DNA of 64,000 nt from a bacterium 1XD21-13 (GCA_009917555.1 QZDX01000002.1:336562-400561), one strand, 5' to 3'. Counted from the stretch's first letter, positions 33,987 to 41,766 are shown. The notes: generated by a model not told the origin, from the letters alone. Numbers and translations: made by a program.

Positions 33987-34607
33987 TTAATCGTATAAAG
34001 CTTCCCACGTTTCTGAATTCATTGCCTTAAAACACATTTCTATTTGTTCTCTGTTATTTTTTTCTTCTGCAAGACAAGGTAATTCATCAACATTAAAATA
34101 ATCATAACCTGTAGTTTCAATATTGGAAATGAACTCGCCGCCTATCACTTCACATTGCATAAATATTTTACATACCTTATAGGCATAAATGGGCAGATTG
34201 TGCTTTTCTCTGTCTTGAACTGCGATTATCCGTTTAACTCTAATATCAAGTCCCGCTTCTTCTTTCACTTCCTTTATCGCATTTTCCTCAACAGAAACAT
34301 TTACGTCTACCCAACCGCCTGGCAATGCCCATGTACCATTTGCTTCATGTACAAGCAATATTTTTCCCTCTTTAAATATAGCTGCACGTGTATCTATTTT
34401 AGGTGTTTGGTATCCCACATCACTACAGAATAAATCTTTTACCTTTTCAAGTGGTATCTCTGACTGATAACTGATTATTTCTGCCGATATTTCTCTAATA
34501 CGTCCATATCTTTCAAGTTCATATTTATCTTTACAATAAAATAAACCTGCCTGTGCTAAGCCTTGAAGTTCAACCGCCCATTGTAGCCATTTTTCGTTTT
34601 TTTCCAT
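33987..34607 (-). CDS. Nudix hydrolase with Nudix_N domain
   Basis: 206 aa from the ATG at 34607 (AAGGA upstream). A longer GTG frame to 34649 would start inside the array repeat and is unlikely. Residues 1-60 form the N-terminal helical domain (WLQWAVELQGLAQAGLFYCK). Then a Nudix box GGWVDVNVSVEENAIKEVKE-EAG, with Lys in place of the usual Arg of REVxEE. This subfamily hydrolyses nucleotide diphosphate derivatives such as ADP-ribose or ADP-glucose. Array gene. Confidence 0.88.
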   Translation of the reverse strand: MEKNEKWLQWAVELQGLAQAGLFYCKDKYELERYGRIREISAEIISYQSEIPLEKVKDLFCSDVGYQTPKIDTRAAIFKEGKILLVHEANGTWALPGGWVDVNVSVEENAIKEVKEEAGLDIRVKRIIAVQDREKHNLPIYAYKVCKIFMQCEVIGGEFISNIETTGYDYFNVDELPCLAEEKNNREQIEMCFKAMNSETWEALYD

Positions 34608-34634
34608 ATGATAATGAATCCTTTCAAATTCTAA

Positions 34635-34670
34635 TTTTACGCTCTTCACAGCTTCCCGTTAAACCGGAAT
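34635..34670 (-). repeat. Array repeat site 5
   Basis: Plus-strand TTTTACGCTCTTCACAGC then TTCCCGTTAAACCGGAA, 2 nt after the stop of the adenylate-kinase-like gene. One of the best-preserved copies. Confidence 0.8.
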
Positions 34671-34672
34671 TT

Positions 34673-35170
34673 TTAACCAAACATTTTTAATAAATAATCA
34701 TCTATATCGGCTCTTGCGTGAAAGATATAAATGCTTTTTTCGCTTTTGTATCTGTCAAGCAATTTATATACAATTGGCAATTCATTTTTAGGGAAATCAA
34801 TTATCCATTGTCTAAATTCTTCATCAAATTCTGTTTCTATCCACGGCATATCTACACGTTGTTTGCCTATGCGTGAATCTACTCCGGTCAAACATTCCGC
34901 CACCGGAAAATCCAGTAAAAATACAGCTTCACACGCTTGAATACGCATTTCAAGTGTTCTTCCGTAATTTCCGTCAATAATCCATTTATCCTTTAAAACA
35001 ATTTCTTTTAATTTCTTGTCAAATATCTTTCTGTCAACAGTTGTCCTGTCAGGCTTATGCCATAACATATCAAGATAATATAACGGTAAGTGAGTTTTAT
35101 CACTTAATATTCTTGCAAATGTGCTTTTTCCCGCACCTGGACAACCGATTATGATTGCCTTTTGAAACAT
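34673..35170 (-). CDS. Adenylate kinase-like P-loop protein (topology modulation/FlaR type)
   Basis: 165 aa. P-loop GCPGAGKSTFAR at residues 9-20, LPLYYLDMLWHKPD, WIIDGNYGRTLEMRI, and LLDFPVAECLTGVDSRIGKQ. This is the DNA topology modulation FlaR-related kinase family, whose real substrate is unknown. AGGTGG binding site. Array gene between sites 6 and 5. Confidence 0.85.
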   Translation of the reverse strand: MFQKAIIIGCPGAGKSTFARILSDKTHLPLYYLDMLWHKPDRTTVDRKIFDKKLKEIVLKDKWIIDGNYGRTLEMRIQACEAVFLLDFPVAECLTGVDSRIGKQRVDMPWIETEFDEEFRQWIIDFPKNELPIVYKLLDRYKSEKSIYIFHARADIDDYLLKMFG

Positions 35171-35203
35171 AAAAAGGCCACCTCCAAAACAAACTATCTG
35201 ATT

Positions 35204-35235
35204 GATACGCTTCGCAATTCCCTGATAAATGGGAA
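35204..35235 (-). repeat. Array repeat site 6
   Basis: Plus-strand GATACGCTTCGCAATT then CCCTGATAAATGGGAA, 1 nt from the stop of the CAT pseudogene. Confidence 0.8.
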
Positions 35236-35236
35236 C

Positions 35237-35564
35237 CTACCACTCATTCAAGAACCTTTGCAATTGTTCCACAAACTGCCCGATATGCAGGCCATCTACA
35301 AAAGAATGATGTGCCTGTACAGAAACCGGAATCAAAACCTGTCCATCTACAAAACGGTAACGAAACGCTTCGATGCCATTTGCACATCGCATATACCATA
35401 GACATTGTAAAGGATAGTCCCTCTTCCTTAACCATTCGCTTAAAATTTGTAATATCTGCCGTAAATGTCACGCAAAAAGCAGGCTCAACGCTGTTTCGAA
35501 AAACCGCACAGTGCATTGCCCTTTGCCATGTTTTTTCATCGATTATCTGATATGAATTGGCCAT
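35237..35564 (-). pseudogene. Chloramphenicol acetyltransferase-like gene, frameshift and internal deletion
   Basis: N-terminal part reads NSYQIIDEKTWQRAMHCAVF and VEPAFCVTFTADITNFKRMV as in type A CATs. After VYAMC the frame shifts by one and continues ANGIEAFRYRFVDGQV. It then jumps directly to LIPVSVQAHHSFVDGLHIGQ, the active-site HHSxxDG region, skipping about 90-100 residues of the normal central part. Total about 108 codons against about 215. Not functional. Confidence 0.8.
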
Positions 35565-35607
35565 CTATTTGTTCCTCCATACTCTTTTTCTCAGAAACTA
35601 TTCGATC

Positions 35608-36237
35608 CTATTTCTCAAAAATGACAAAGCCACACTCATAAGGATGGTCGCAATACACACGCTCCTGCTTATCCGTGTAGTATAACATACTTTTCAGTAT
35701 AATCAAAAAATCCCCGCCGCCTGATAGAAGCATGTATTCTGCCAGAAAAAATAGCAGTAATTGATTTGTCATCACCGCAACCGCCATAACCCCGCCGCCT
35801 AAAACGAACGTAGGCATAGCAATTCCCAACAGATATTGCCACTTTCTTAACGGTTCGGAGCAAGTGCAGTATGGAGTAATGCTGCTCCAAATGATTCCAA
35901 AATCAATGGATTGAAAATGATTTTTTGCAAAAAGCCCCCAGGTAATTCCATGTATAAGCTCATGCAGAACGATTAGAAATACAATAAGTAGAGGGGCCGC
36001 TACAGCAAATCCCCAGGAAATACGGTCCAAATCAAAACCATTCACATTATTATATATCCAAAATGCAAAAGCCATAAATGGCAGCATGAGGATAGGACCT
36101 GAATACTTCGCCTGCTGGGTATCGATAATTATATTCTTCCTTTTATATCCTTTTTGCTGCATTTTGGAACTTAATTTTTCAAAGCAATCTTTACGTTTTA
36201 TTTCTTTTTCTGTTAATTTTCTTTTATCTTTCTCCAT
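35608..36237 (-). CDS. DUF3267 membrane protein with HExxH metal motif
   Basis: 209 aa. Four hydrophobic helices around residues 50-66, 76-92, 134-160 and 165-185. HELIHG at residues 92-97 in VLHELIHGITWGLFAK is the zinc motif of site-2-like putative metallopeptidases; CTCSEPLRKWQYLLGIAMP is the second conserved DUF3267 block. Function unproven. Binding site is TGGAGGAA. Array gene. Confidence 0.85.
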   Translation of the reverse strand: MEKDKRKLTEKEIKRKDCFEKLSSKMQQKGYKRKNIIIDTQQAKYSGPILMLPFMAFAFWIYNNVNGFDLDRISWGFAVAAPLLIVFLIVLHELIHGITWGLFAKNHFQSIDFGIIWSSITPYCTCSEPLRKWQYLLGIAMPTFVLGGGVMAVAVMTNQLLLFFLAEYMLLSGGGDFLIILKSMLYYTDKQERVYCDHPYECGFVIFEK

Positions 36238-36260
36238 ACTTCATTCCTCCAAAATTTCAT

Positions 36261-36293
36261 TGATACGCTTCTCAGCTTCCCCACAAATCGGAT
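36261..36293 (-). repeat. Array repeat site 7
   Basis: Plus-strand TGATACGCTTCTCAGC then TTCCCCACAAATCGGAT, 29 nt after the stop of the P-loop kinase gene. Confidence 0.75.
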
Positions 36294-36322
36294 TTCATTC
36301 ATGTCATTGTGTGCTCATAAAA

Positions 36323-36850
36323 TCATCTTTTGTCAAAAAATGTATCAATATCTATCTCGTACCTATCATTAATTAATACAATATTCGCATTGTGCTTTTT
36401 TGCCAGAACCAAAAATCGTGCATTATCTTCTAAAACGCTTTCCATTGTACACCATACATCATCGAAACGCTTCTCTATGGTGCTTGCATATTTTTTTATA
36501 TCGCAAAAATGATTTTTAATATAATGCTCACTCATCACAAGACAATAGTATTGAATGTTATGGAGGTATTCCTCTGTGAAGTCCTTTTCCCAGTCAAACG
36601 GAATATAGACGCCCTCAACAATAAGATTTTGTCCATTTTCTATGGCGGTTTTGATCATTTCACGAATCATGGGCCACATATAGTCTGTAAGCTCGTTATC
36701 ATCTTCTGCCGTAAGCGTGGTATATCCGCTGCGAATCAAACCCATTTTCAAATGGTCTATGGATAAATACGGGTATTTATATTTTTCAAGCAATTTTTGA
36801 GCAAGTGCCGTCTTGCCTGTGTGTGATGCACCTGTAATTAAAACAATCAT
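36323..36850 (-). CDS. P-loop kinase-like protein
   Basis: 175 aa. Walker A GASHTGKTALAQKL at residues 7-20, then YPYLSIDHLKMGLIRSGY and NLIVEGVYIPFDW, as in small zeta-toxin/2-phosphoglycerate kinase-like proteins that phosphorylate metabolites or antibiotics. Substrate unknown. Intact. Array gene, one unit with the CPBP gene. Confidence 0.75.
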   Translation of the reverse strand: MIVLITGASHTGKTALAQKLLEKYKYPYLSIDHLKMGLIRSGYTTLTAEDDNELTDYMWPMIREMIKTAIENGQNLIVEGVYIPFDWEKDFTEEYLHNIQYYCLVMSEHYIKNHFCDIKKYASTIEKRFDDVWCTMESVLEDNARFLVLAKKHNANIVLINDRYEIDIDTFFDKR

Positions 36851-36895
36851 CTATTTTCCCTTTCTAAAATTCATATAACGTTTAAATTTATCTTA

Positions 36896-37537
36896 TCAAA
36901 ATATAAAAAGCAAGAAATCCCATCCAAAATGCAGGAAAACGGCAGTCCAAATACTTTTCGTCTTAATGAAAGCAAAGCTGAAAATACAGCTTAATAGTAA
37001 AACAGTGATAAATCCCCCACTTGTAAATGCAGAAATGAAAGTACCACTTTGAATCCACACTGGAAAATGAATAGCCAAAAACAGTAAGGAATTGATAAAT
37101 ACAGCAAGATATTTTTTCTTATCTCTTAAAATAGCACTCAGAAAAAGCCCCCTAAAAACCATTTCTTCTCCAGCAGCTATAGAAAGCACCTCTACTACGG
37201 TGTTGATTCCAAAGGATTCATTTATCTCAAGCTTACCATTGACTAAATACTCATTTATTATGATGTAAATCGCAAGCAACAGCATCATAGGAACAGCTAT
37301 CCAACATTTTTTGTTTAATAAATACATCTCTTCTTTTTTGATGAACATATCGTCGCTAAAGTTAAAATGAATCAATATTGCCGGTACAAGCCAGACTACG
37401 CACTTGATATACACTTCTTTTGTAAATTCGTCTATTCCAATTTTTGTTTTCAAATATAGCTCTAACAAGCTCCAAAAACTATAGAGTATAATTGTATACA
37501 TTACAAGTACAGTGCCTGGCTTTGAATTTGCCCTCAA
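36896..37537 (-). CDS. CPBP-family intramembrane metalloprotease
   Basis: 213 aa, six or seven membrane helices. The Abi/CPBP active-site set is complete: EEMVFRG (E124, E125, R129), FLAIHFP (H157) and FLHFGWD (H203). Relatives (Rce1-like) cleave within the membrane, and some give bacteriocin immunity. Array gene. The stop of the upstream unit is about 65 nt away. Confidence 0.9.
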   Translation of the reverse strand: MRANSKPGTVLVMYTIILYSFWSLLELYLKTKIGIDEFTKEVYIKCVVWLVPAILIHFNFSDDMFIKKEEMYLLNKKCWIAVPMMLLLAIYIIINEYLVNGKLEINESFGINTVVEVLSIAAGEEMVFRGLFLSAILRDKKKYLAVFINSLLFLAIHFPVWIQSGTFISAFTSGGFITVLLLSCIFSFAFIKTKSIWTAVFLHFGWDFLLFIF

Positions 37538-37560
37538 TCAATTATCCTCCTTAAATCTTG

Positions 37561-37597
37561 CTTTCCCTTTATATGTGATTTTCCGACAAACCGAAAT
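37561..37597 (-). repeat. Array repeat site 8 (divergent)
   Basis: Only the TTTTCCGACAAACCGAAAT half matches the consensus. The ACGCTCTTCGCAG half is replaced by CCCTTTATATGTGA. It lies 7 nt after the stop of the 37605 gene, where the other copies also sit. Confidence 0.5.
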
Positions 37598-37604
37598 CAG
37601 TCAG

Positions 37605-38021
37605 TCAGATACAAAAATCCTCAGACTTAAAATTGCTGTAATATCTGCCTTTGCTTGCGGTAAATTTTAATACGCAATAATCCGGGTCTGTCACGCCGCC
37701 CTTGTAATACATTTCATCCCCCGTTCGCCAAATTTTTTCCTTGGCTTCCGCAGTTTCCAATACTTCAACCGTTCCTACTAAGCTAACACCTCTGAAAAAC
37801 CTTTTGTCAATGAAGTAAACGCTCGCTTTACTGTTTTCTCGAAAACACGACACTTTATTGGATGACGTATTCGTTGAAAACCATATCTCCCTGATGCCAT
37901 TTCTTGCTCTTGGTTTCAGCATAGCCTTTGTAATCGGAAAGCCCTCATTATCCACATAAGCGATAAAGCTTGTACTTGCTTTGTCTATCATTTTTCCAAT
38001 TGTTTCTTCTGGATTTCTCAT
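37605..38021 (-). CDS. Pyridoxamine 5'-phosphate oxidase-fold protein
   Basis: 138 aa from ATG 38021 (GGGAGG 7 nt upstream; an ATG five codons earlier overlaps that site). Split-barrel flavin-binding fold: TSFIAYVDNEGFPITKAMLK, REIWFSTNTSSNKVSCFREN, ASVYFIDKRFFRGVSLVGTV. General stress protein 26-like. Probably binds FMN or F420-like cofactor; not a real PNPOx. Array gene. Confidence 0.85.
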   Translation of the reverse strand: MRNPEETIGKMIDKASTSFIAYVDNEGFPITKAMLKPRARNGIREIWFSTNTSSNKVSCFRENSKASVYFIDKRFFRGVSLVGTVEVLETAEAKEKIWRTGDEMYYKGGVTDPDYCVLKFTASKGRYYSNFKSEDFCI

Positions 38022-38049
38022 TCTGTTTCCTCCCATTTATAAATCCCGA

Positions 38050-38085
38050 TTTTATGCTCTTTGCAGTTTCCTGTTAAATGTGATT
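38050..38085 (-). repeat. Array repeat site 9
   Basis: Plus-strand TTTTATGCTCTTTGCAG then TTTCCTGTTAAATGTGAT, 5 nt after the DinB-family stop. Preceded by AAATCCCGA. Confidence 0.75.
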
Positions 38086-38090
38086 TGCAC

Positions 38091-38747
38091 TTATGAATGT
38101 ATCTTGTTTTTTATACGCAAACTTGCTTCTACGTGCATAATCCAATGTCTTGAAAATGGCATTTGTATAAGCCCTCGGATATCTTTCCCGCACCAATAAT
38201 TAATAAGCCAAATTGCATTTTCATCATTACTTACAACATTTAATAATTTTAAGTGTTCTTTTCGTTCTTCTGACACTTTCTTTTTCAATTGGTCATAGGA
38301 TAAGCGATTGATTATCCGTTCGGTGCTGTCCTTTACCTCAAAAATATATGAATAAAGTTCTTTCAAATTAAGTTGTTTTGAAAAATCCGCAATCTGCTCT
38401 TTTACAAGTTCATTTCCCGTTGTAATGATAGGTGAATTGATACGTTCCTGATAATTCCCCGAGAAAAACACTTGCTCGTTTTCACTGATCAATGTGTGTG
38501 CAACGATATCTTCGATACGGAAAATATGCCAAATTGAATATGCAATCGTTTTACAATGATAACCGTCTGCGTTTATAAATGGAATTGCATTAAAATCTTC
38601 TCTGCTTAATTCCTCATTAAATGATGATAAAGTTTTCATTAACTGATTTCGCAAATCAAATAATGTGTCAATACCTGCTTCATAGGTATCTTTCTTTTTT
38701 AGTTGCGTTTACATTGTTTTATTTTGTTCGGACCATATTTTATTCAT
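38091..38747 (-). pseudogene. DinB-superfamily gene with an early TAA
   Basis: Starts at ATG 38747 after GGAGGGGAATT; it reads MNKIWSEQNKTM, then TAA at codon 13 (38711-38709), then continues in frame TQLKKKDTYEAGIDTLFDLR into a full four-helix DinB-like domain (AYSIWHIFRIEDIVAHTLI and HWIMHVEASLRIKNK carry the metal histidines). CAA-to-TAA would explain it. A TTG start at 38654 could still give a 187-aa product missing the first helix. Confidence 0.7.
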
Positions 38748-38772
38748 AATCAATTCCCCTCCGGCAATCCCA

Positions 38773-38807
38773 TTTTACACGCTTCGCAGCTTCCCGACAA
38801 ACCAGAA
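38773..38807 (-). repeat. Array repeat site 10
   Basis: Plus-strand TTTTACACGCTTCGCAGC then TTCCCGACAAACCAGAA, 1 nt after the stop of the 38809 pseudogene. Preceded by CAATCCCA. Confidence 0.8.
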
Positions 38808-38808
38808 T

Positions 38809-39073
38809 TTATTGAAATGTAATTCTCAAAAGGCAAAAATCAAATCCCTGCCGTATGCTTTGCACAATTTCTACATAAACAGGTTTTTCAAAAACAATCT
38901 CAAATAATTTTTTGTTATATCCAGCAGTGCAATGACACCATGTTAATGAATTTGAATTTTTTGCTTTCTGCAACTTCCCTTGATACATTCTTTTCCAAAC
39001 TATGTTTCAACCTCATTAACTCATCTATTTCTAATGTTGGAGAAACTTGTTTTGGCATAGAAAAATTTTTCAT
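38809..39073 (-). pseudogene. Frameshifted gene resembling thiazoline-carboxylate hydrolase-like (DUF6144) proteins
   Basis: ATG 39073 opens MKNFSMPKQVSPTLEIDELM and continues to KKFKFINM. The frame then shifts and WCHCTAGYNKKLFEIVFEKP and VYVEIVQSIRQGFDF follow to a stop at 38809. The CxCxxGY...VEIVQSI pattern resembles the C-terminal domain of L-2-amino-thiazoline-4-carboxylate hydrolase-like/V4R proteins. Short for the family, so probably an internal deletion as well. Confidence 0.5.
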
Positions 39074-39115
39074 ATTCTTTCTTAAACCCCGATTGTGAAA
39101 TCACATAAAGGGTAA

Positions 39116-39616
39116 TTACCCGTTTATGAACCAACGCCAAATCTCTACAATCTCACAATATGCATGAGATTCCTCCGGATATTTTTCATGCAAATCCAAC
39201 TGCGTATTTACGGCTTCTCTGTAAGATGAAATTAATCCATACGGATTCAGTGCCCCATAATCAATGGAATTAAATTTGGCCCCGCAATTCGTTATGGCAC
39301 TAATGCATGTGGAGATCTCCACCAAATCATAGCCGCAAAATTCAAACCGCTGCCCCTGCTCTAATCTATAATCAGGCTCAATTTCGGGACGCACAATGAC
39401 TGCAAGGAGCTGTTCACCCTTTGGGGGCAAATTTATTTCGGATTCTTCTATTTCCCTTAACTCCATCAGGCCGCAGTCAAATGTAACTAATTCATCCGCC
39501 TTTATCTTTCCCTGGTTAAACTTCCGCAGATTTGCATGATTGATACACCTGTCAGATTGAAAATAGCGAACTACTCCAAGGGACATATAATCTTTTTTTA
39601 TCGTAGTTATTGACAT
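39116..39616 (-). CDS. Hypothetical protein
   Basis: 166 aa from ATG 39616 (GGAG 11 nt upstream); a frame to 39652 would overlap the upstream gene. Mixed alpha/beta, soluble: GVVRYFQSDRCINHANLRKF, FEFCGYDLVEISTCISAITN, SHAYCEIVEIWRWFING. I do not recognise the family. One unit with the DUF3781 gene upstream. Confidence 0.6.
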   Translation of the reverse strand: MSITTIKKDYMSLGVVRYFQSDRCINHANLRKFNQGKIKADELVTFDCGLMELREIEESEINLPPKGEQLLAVIVRPEIEPDYRLEQGQRFEFCGYDLVEISTCISAITNCGAKFNSIDYGALNPYGLISSYREAVNTQLDLHEKYPEESHAYCEIVEIWRWFING

Positions 39617-39641
39617 ATTGAAACACGCTCCGATCACGAAT

Positions 39642-39890
39642 TTACTTAACAATATGTGCGGTAATAATTATATAACTATATGAGTTGATCGTAATTTTGA
39701 TGTTTTCTACCTCACAATACCAATTTTTACCTTGTCTGTATATTTTACAATTTTCTAATAGAACCTTATTTTTGCAATACTCAACAACATCTGCTACATC
39801 TATTTTTAGGTTTCTTTTAATTCTAGCAATTCCCATTTCAGTTGTGTGAATTTTATGGATATTGTCAAGTAATATTTTTTTATCTTCCAT
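39642..39890 (-). CDS. DUF3781 domain protein
   Basis: 82 aa. DUF3781 pattern: DNIHKIHTTEMGIARIKRNL, DVVEYCKNKVLLENCKIYRQ, GKNWYCEVENIKITINSYSY. Small, soluble, function unknown, common in clostridial accessory regions. Array gene. Confidence 0.75.
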   Translation of the reverse strand: MEDKKILLDNIHKIHTTEMGIARIKRNLKIDVADVVEYCKNKVLLENCKIYRQGKNWYCEVENIKITINSYSYIIITAHIVK

Positions 39891-39909
39891 TCTTTGCTAT
39901 AACCTCCGA

Positions 39910-39944
39910 TTTTACGCTCTTGGCACTTTCCTGATAAACTGGAA
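39910..39944 (-). repeat. Array repeat site 11
   Basis: Plus-strand TTTTACGCTCTTGGCAC then TTTCCTGATAAACTGGAA, 6 nt after the stop of the 39951 gene. Preceded by CTCCGA. Confidence 0.8.
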
Positions 39945-39950
39945 GTGGTT

Positions 39951-40499
39951 TTACACCCCCTTTATTAATGAACGCAGCTTATCAGAAACATTATCTGTTC
40001 CTTTTAATCCGATCATTGGGATAGATATGTTTTTTTCAGCAAGCCGAGCAGAAATTTTCTCTATGAACAGCCCGTTCCCTTTGACTTCAGCATTATTATC
40101 CGATGTTGTATCCACCCCGCAATTTGGTGAACGATTTACCCCGATAATCCCTGCCACTTCAAATCCATACTTCCTATATTCTAAGATTTGATAAATTACG
40201 GAATCAACCAATTGCTCTAATTGAGCGTTGGGAATCTCTTTTTTCATCTCCGTACGGATACGTGTATTCTCTGCCACCACAGGCATATCTGCTCCATAAA
40301 TATTTCCTCTGTCAAGACCCAGGCAGCAAAGCTCCGGACAGGGCATTTGGACAATACCAATGTCAGCATTCAAAAGAATTTCACTCATTTCCTTAAATGC
40401 CGCCGGATAAACAGCAGTTCCGTCAGAAATAGAATTTTGATTCAGAAAACAATGAGCAATAAAAACCACTCTTTTACTTCTTCCATCTTCAAACATCAT
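39951..40499 (-). CDS. TudS-related putative desulfidase (DUF523-like)
   Basis: 182 aa. Conserved cysteines as in the TudS/DUF523 group: FIAHCFLNQNSIS, MPCPELCCLGLDRG, and GVNRSPNCGVDTTS. TudS proteins use a [4Fe-4S] cluster to remove sulfur from thiouracil-like compounds; this branch is uncharacterised. Two adjacent ATGs follow GGAGAGGG. Array gene, apparently intact. Confidence 0.8.
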   Translation of the reverse strand: MMFEDGRSKRVVFIAHCFLNQNSISDGTAVYPAAFKEMSEILLNADIGIVQMPCPELCCLGLDRGNIYGADMPVVAENTRIRTEMKKEIPNAQLEQLVDSVIYQILEYRKYGFEVAGIIGVNRSPNCGVDTTSDNNAEVKGNGLFIEKISARLAEKNISIPMIGLKGTDNVSDKLRSLIKGV

Positions 40500-40519
40500 A
40501 TCCCTCTCCCCGATTCTGA

Positions 40520-40563
40520 TTTTACATTCCTCGCAGTTTCCATCTTGTATAGTTTAAAATCCG
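40520..40563 (-). repeat. Array repeat site 12
   Basis: Plus-strand TTTTACATTCCTCGCAG then TTTCCATCTTGTATAG. The GGAA half is degraded. 19 nt after the lipoprotein stop. Confidence 0.6.
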
Positions 40564-40582
40564 TCTGCATTGATATATTTAC

Positions 40583-40957
40583 CTATTGCTCCGTAACTAC
40601 CGTAAACCTGACACTTCCTTTCGCTTTTTCACCCGTTACGGAAACCGTATACGTTCCGCTTTCCTCAATCTCAACATCAAATTCATCAGAAAAGGAAACA
40701 TCCTCACTTTCATAGACAGGCACTTCATCGTCTTTCTGAATCTTCAATGACAAGCTGCCACCCTCAACAATAATTTCCGCATGGATCGTGTCTCCTTTTT
40801 CAGCCATTAGGTCTTGAGCGTCCGTTTTATTCAATACCTTATAGTCCATCACAAACTCATCACTATTTCCTGTCCGGCTGCCGTCAAAATCTGCTCCACA
40901 CGCTGTTAATGACAAAGCCAATATGCAAGAACACAAAATAACCAGTTGTTTTTTCAT
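40583..40957 (-). CDS. Small lipoprotein
   Basis: 124 aa. Signal peptide KKQLVILCSCILALSLTACG with lipobox LTAC (Cys20 lipidated). The mature part is one beta-rich domain (LSLKIQKDDEVPVYESEDVS, FDVEIEESGTYTVSVTGEKA), similar to ligand-binding domains of clostridial lipoproteins. Membrane-anchored on the outer face. Function unknown. Array gene in one unit with the 40999 membrane protein. Confidence 0.8.
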   Translation of the reverse strand: MKKQLVILCSCILALSLTACGADFDGSRTGNSDEFVMDYKVLNKTDAQDLMAEKGDTIHAEIIVEGGSLSLKIQKDDEVPVYESEDVSFSDEFDVEIEESGTYTVSVTGEKAKGSVRFTVVTEQ

Positions 40958-40998
40958 AATCTCTCCTCTCTCAAATACCGATTAGAACTTTCTTAACC

Positions 40999-41442
40999 TT
41001 ATTTTTTCATTATAAAGTTCATAAATCCGTTAATCGTATGAATGATAAAAAACAAAGCTGCCGTTCCAACTAATAGATAATTTCTTTTCCATAATCCAAA
41101 GCATAAATAGTACAGCAGAACAACGGCAAATTGACCAATTACGATCAGCCATCCATATTGATATCCCCAATAGTAAAATGTCCAACCAACAAAATTTATC
41201 AATATCATAAAAACAGTTAATGCAAAGAATGCTTTATCCTTTGTTGTTGTAATTGGAAATAACTTGACATCATCCCTGACAATCAGCATCAGCAAAATCA
41301 TAGACAGCATACCCAATATACCTTCTATTGTCTCAATCCATTTCATTTCATTTTGCATATTCATAATTGGATTTGACGCTGACTTAATGAAAGGCATAAT
41401 GATATACGGAATTTCCTGTATTACAAATGCCGCAATTCCCAT
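40999..41442 (-). CDS. Membrane protein, paralogue of the 28191 gene
   Basis: 147 aa with four or five membrane helices. The frame stays open for about 17 codons upstream of the ATG (KIRSFIQKLLFGNFFMGIAA), with a protein-like pattern but no start codon, so the native N-terminus may have been lost. C-terminal half similar to the 28191 protein (TFYYWG, HTINGFMNFIMKK). Family unknown. Confidence 0.6.
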   Translation of the reverse strand: MGIAAFVIQEIPYIIMPFIKSASNPIMNMQNEMKWIETIEGILGMLSMILLMLIVRDDVKLFPITTTKDKAFFALTVFMILINFVGWTFYYWGYQYGWLIVIGQFAVVLLYYLCFGLWKRNYLLVGTAALFFIIHTINGFMNFIMKK

Positions 41443-41522
41443 AAAAAAATTCCCAAATAATAGTTTTTGAATAAATGAACGAATTTTAGCATATCATTTA
41501 CCTACCCTTAGTGCACAAGGGG

Positions 41523-41556
41523 ACACACGCTTCGCAGCTTCCCGATAAGCCGGAAA
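41523..41556 (-). repeat. Array repeat site 13
   Basis: Plus-strand ACACACGCTTCGCAGC then TTCCCGATAAGCCGGAA, 3 nt after the stop of the TraX fragment. Outermost copy on the metF side and very close to consensus. Confidence 0.8.
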
Positions 41557-41559
41557 TTT

Positions 41560-41728
41560 TCAAACTGCTTTGTCCTTTGCTAAAACAATAAACCACATAA
41601 TCGGGGCTGTTAAACGCCCGACAATATGTAACGCCATTGCTCCCGGTTCCGTTGGAAAACCGAGATAAATCAAATCGCATATATGGTCTATCGTCATAGG
41701 GGCAATGGTTGGAATCTTCCTGACACGG
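41560..41728 (-). pseudogene. Fragment of a TraX-family gene
   Basis: Reads IPTIAPMTIDHICDLIYLGF, PTEPGAMALHIVGRLTAPIM, WFIVLAKDKAV and stop, the first helices of TraX-like membrane acetylases. A full protein would have over 200 residues. No start codon visible, and another frame upstream does not extend it. Confidence 0.55.
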
Positions 41729-41766
41729 AAGAAAGTATAAGGCTGTCACTGCATAAGGAAAATCCC

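Noticed and set aside
32744..39073. TGA codons as selenocysteine or reassigned codons
   Set aside because: The TGA positions are not at redox-active sites, no SECIS-like hairpin follows, and other genes use TGA as a stop. Simple nonsense mutation is more likely.
41443..41492. Frameshift at a T7 tract in the 40999 membrane gene
   Set aside because: Both alternative frames upstream look protein-like, so a frameshift cannot be asserted; a lost start codon is equally likely.
28152..41556. Possible CRISPR array
   Set aside because: The repeats are spaced hundreds of bases apart by genes, are degenerate, and no cas genes are visible.
28152..41556. Classical integron with attC sites
   Set aside because: No integrase gene in the window, and the sites lack the GTTRRRY/RYYYAAC core pair in most copies. 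Kept only as an analogy.
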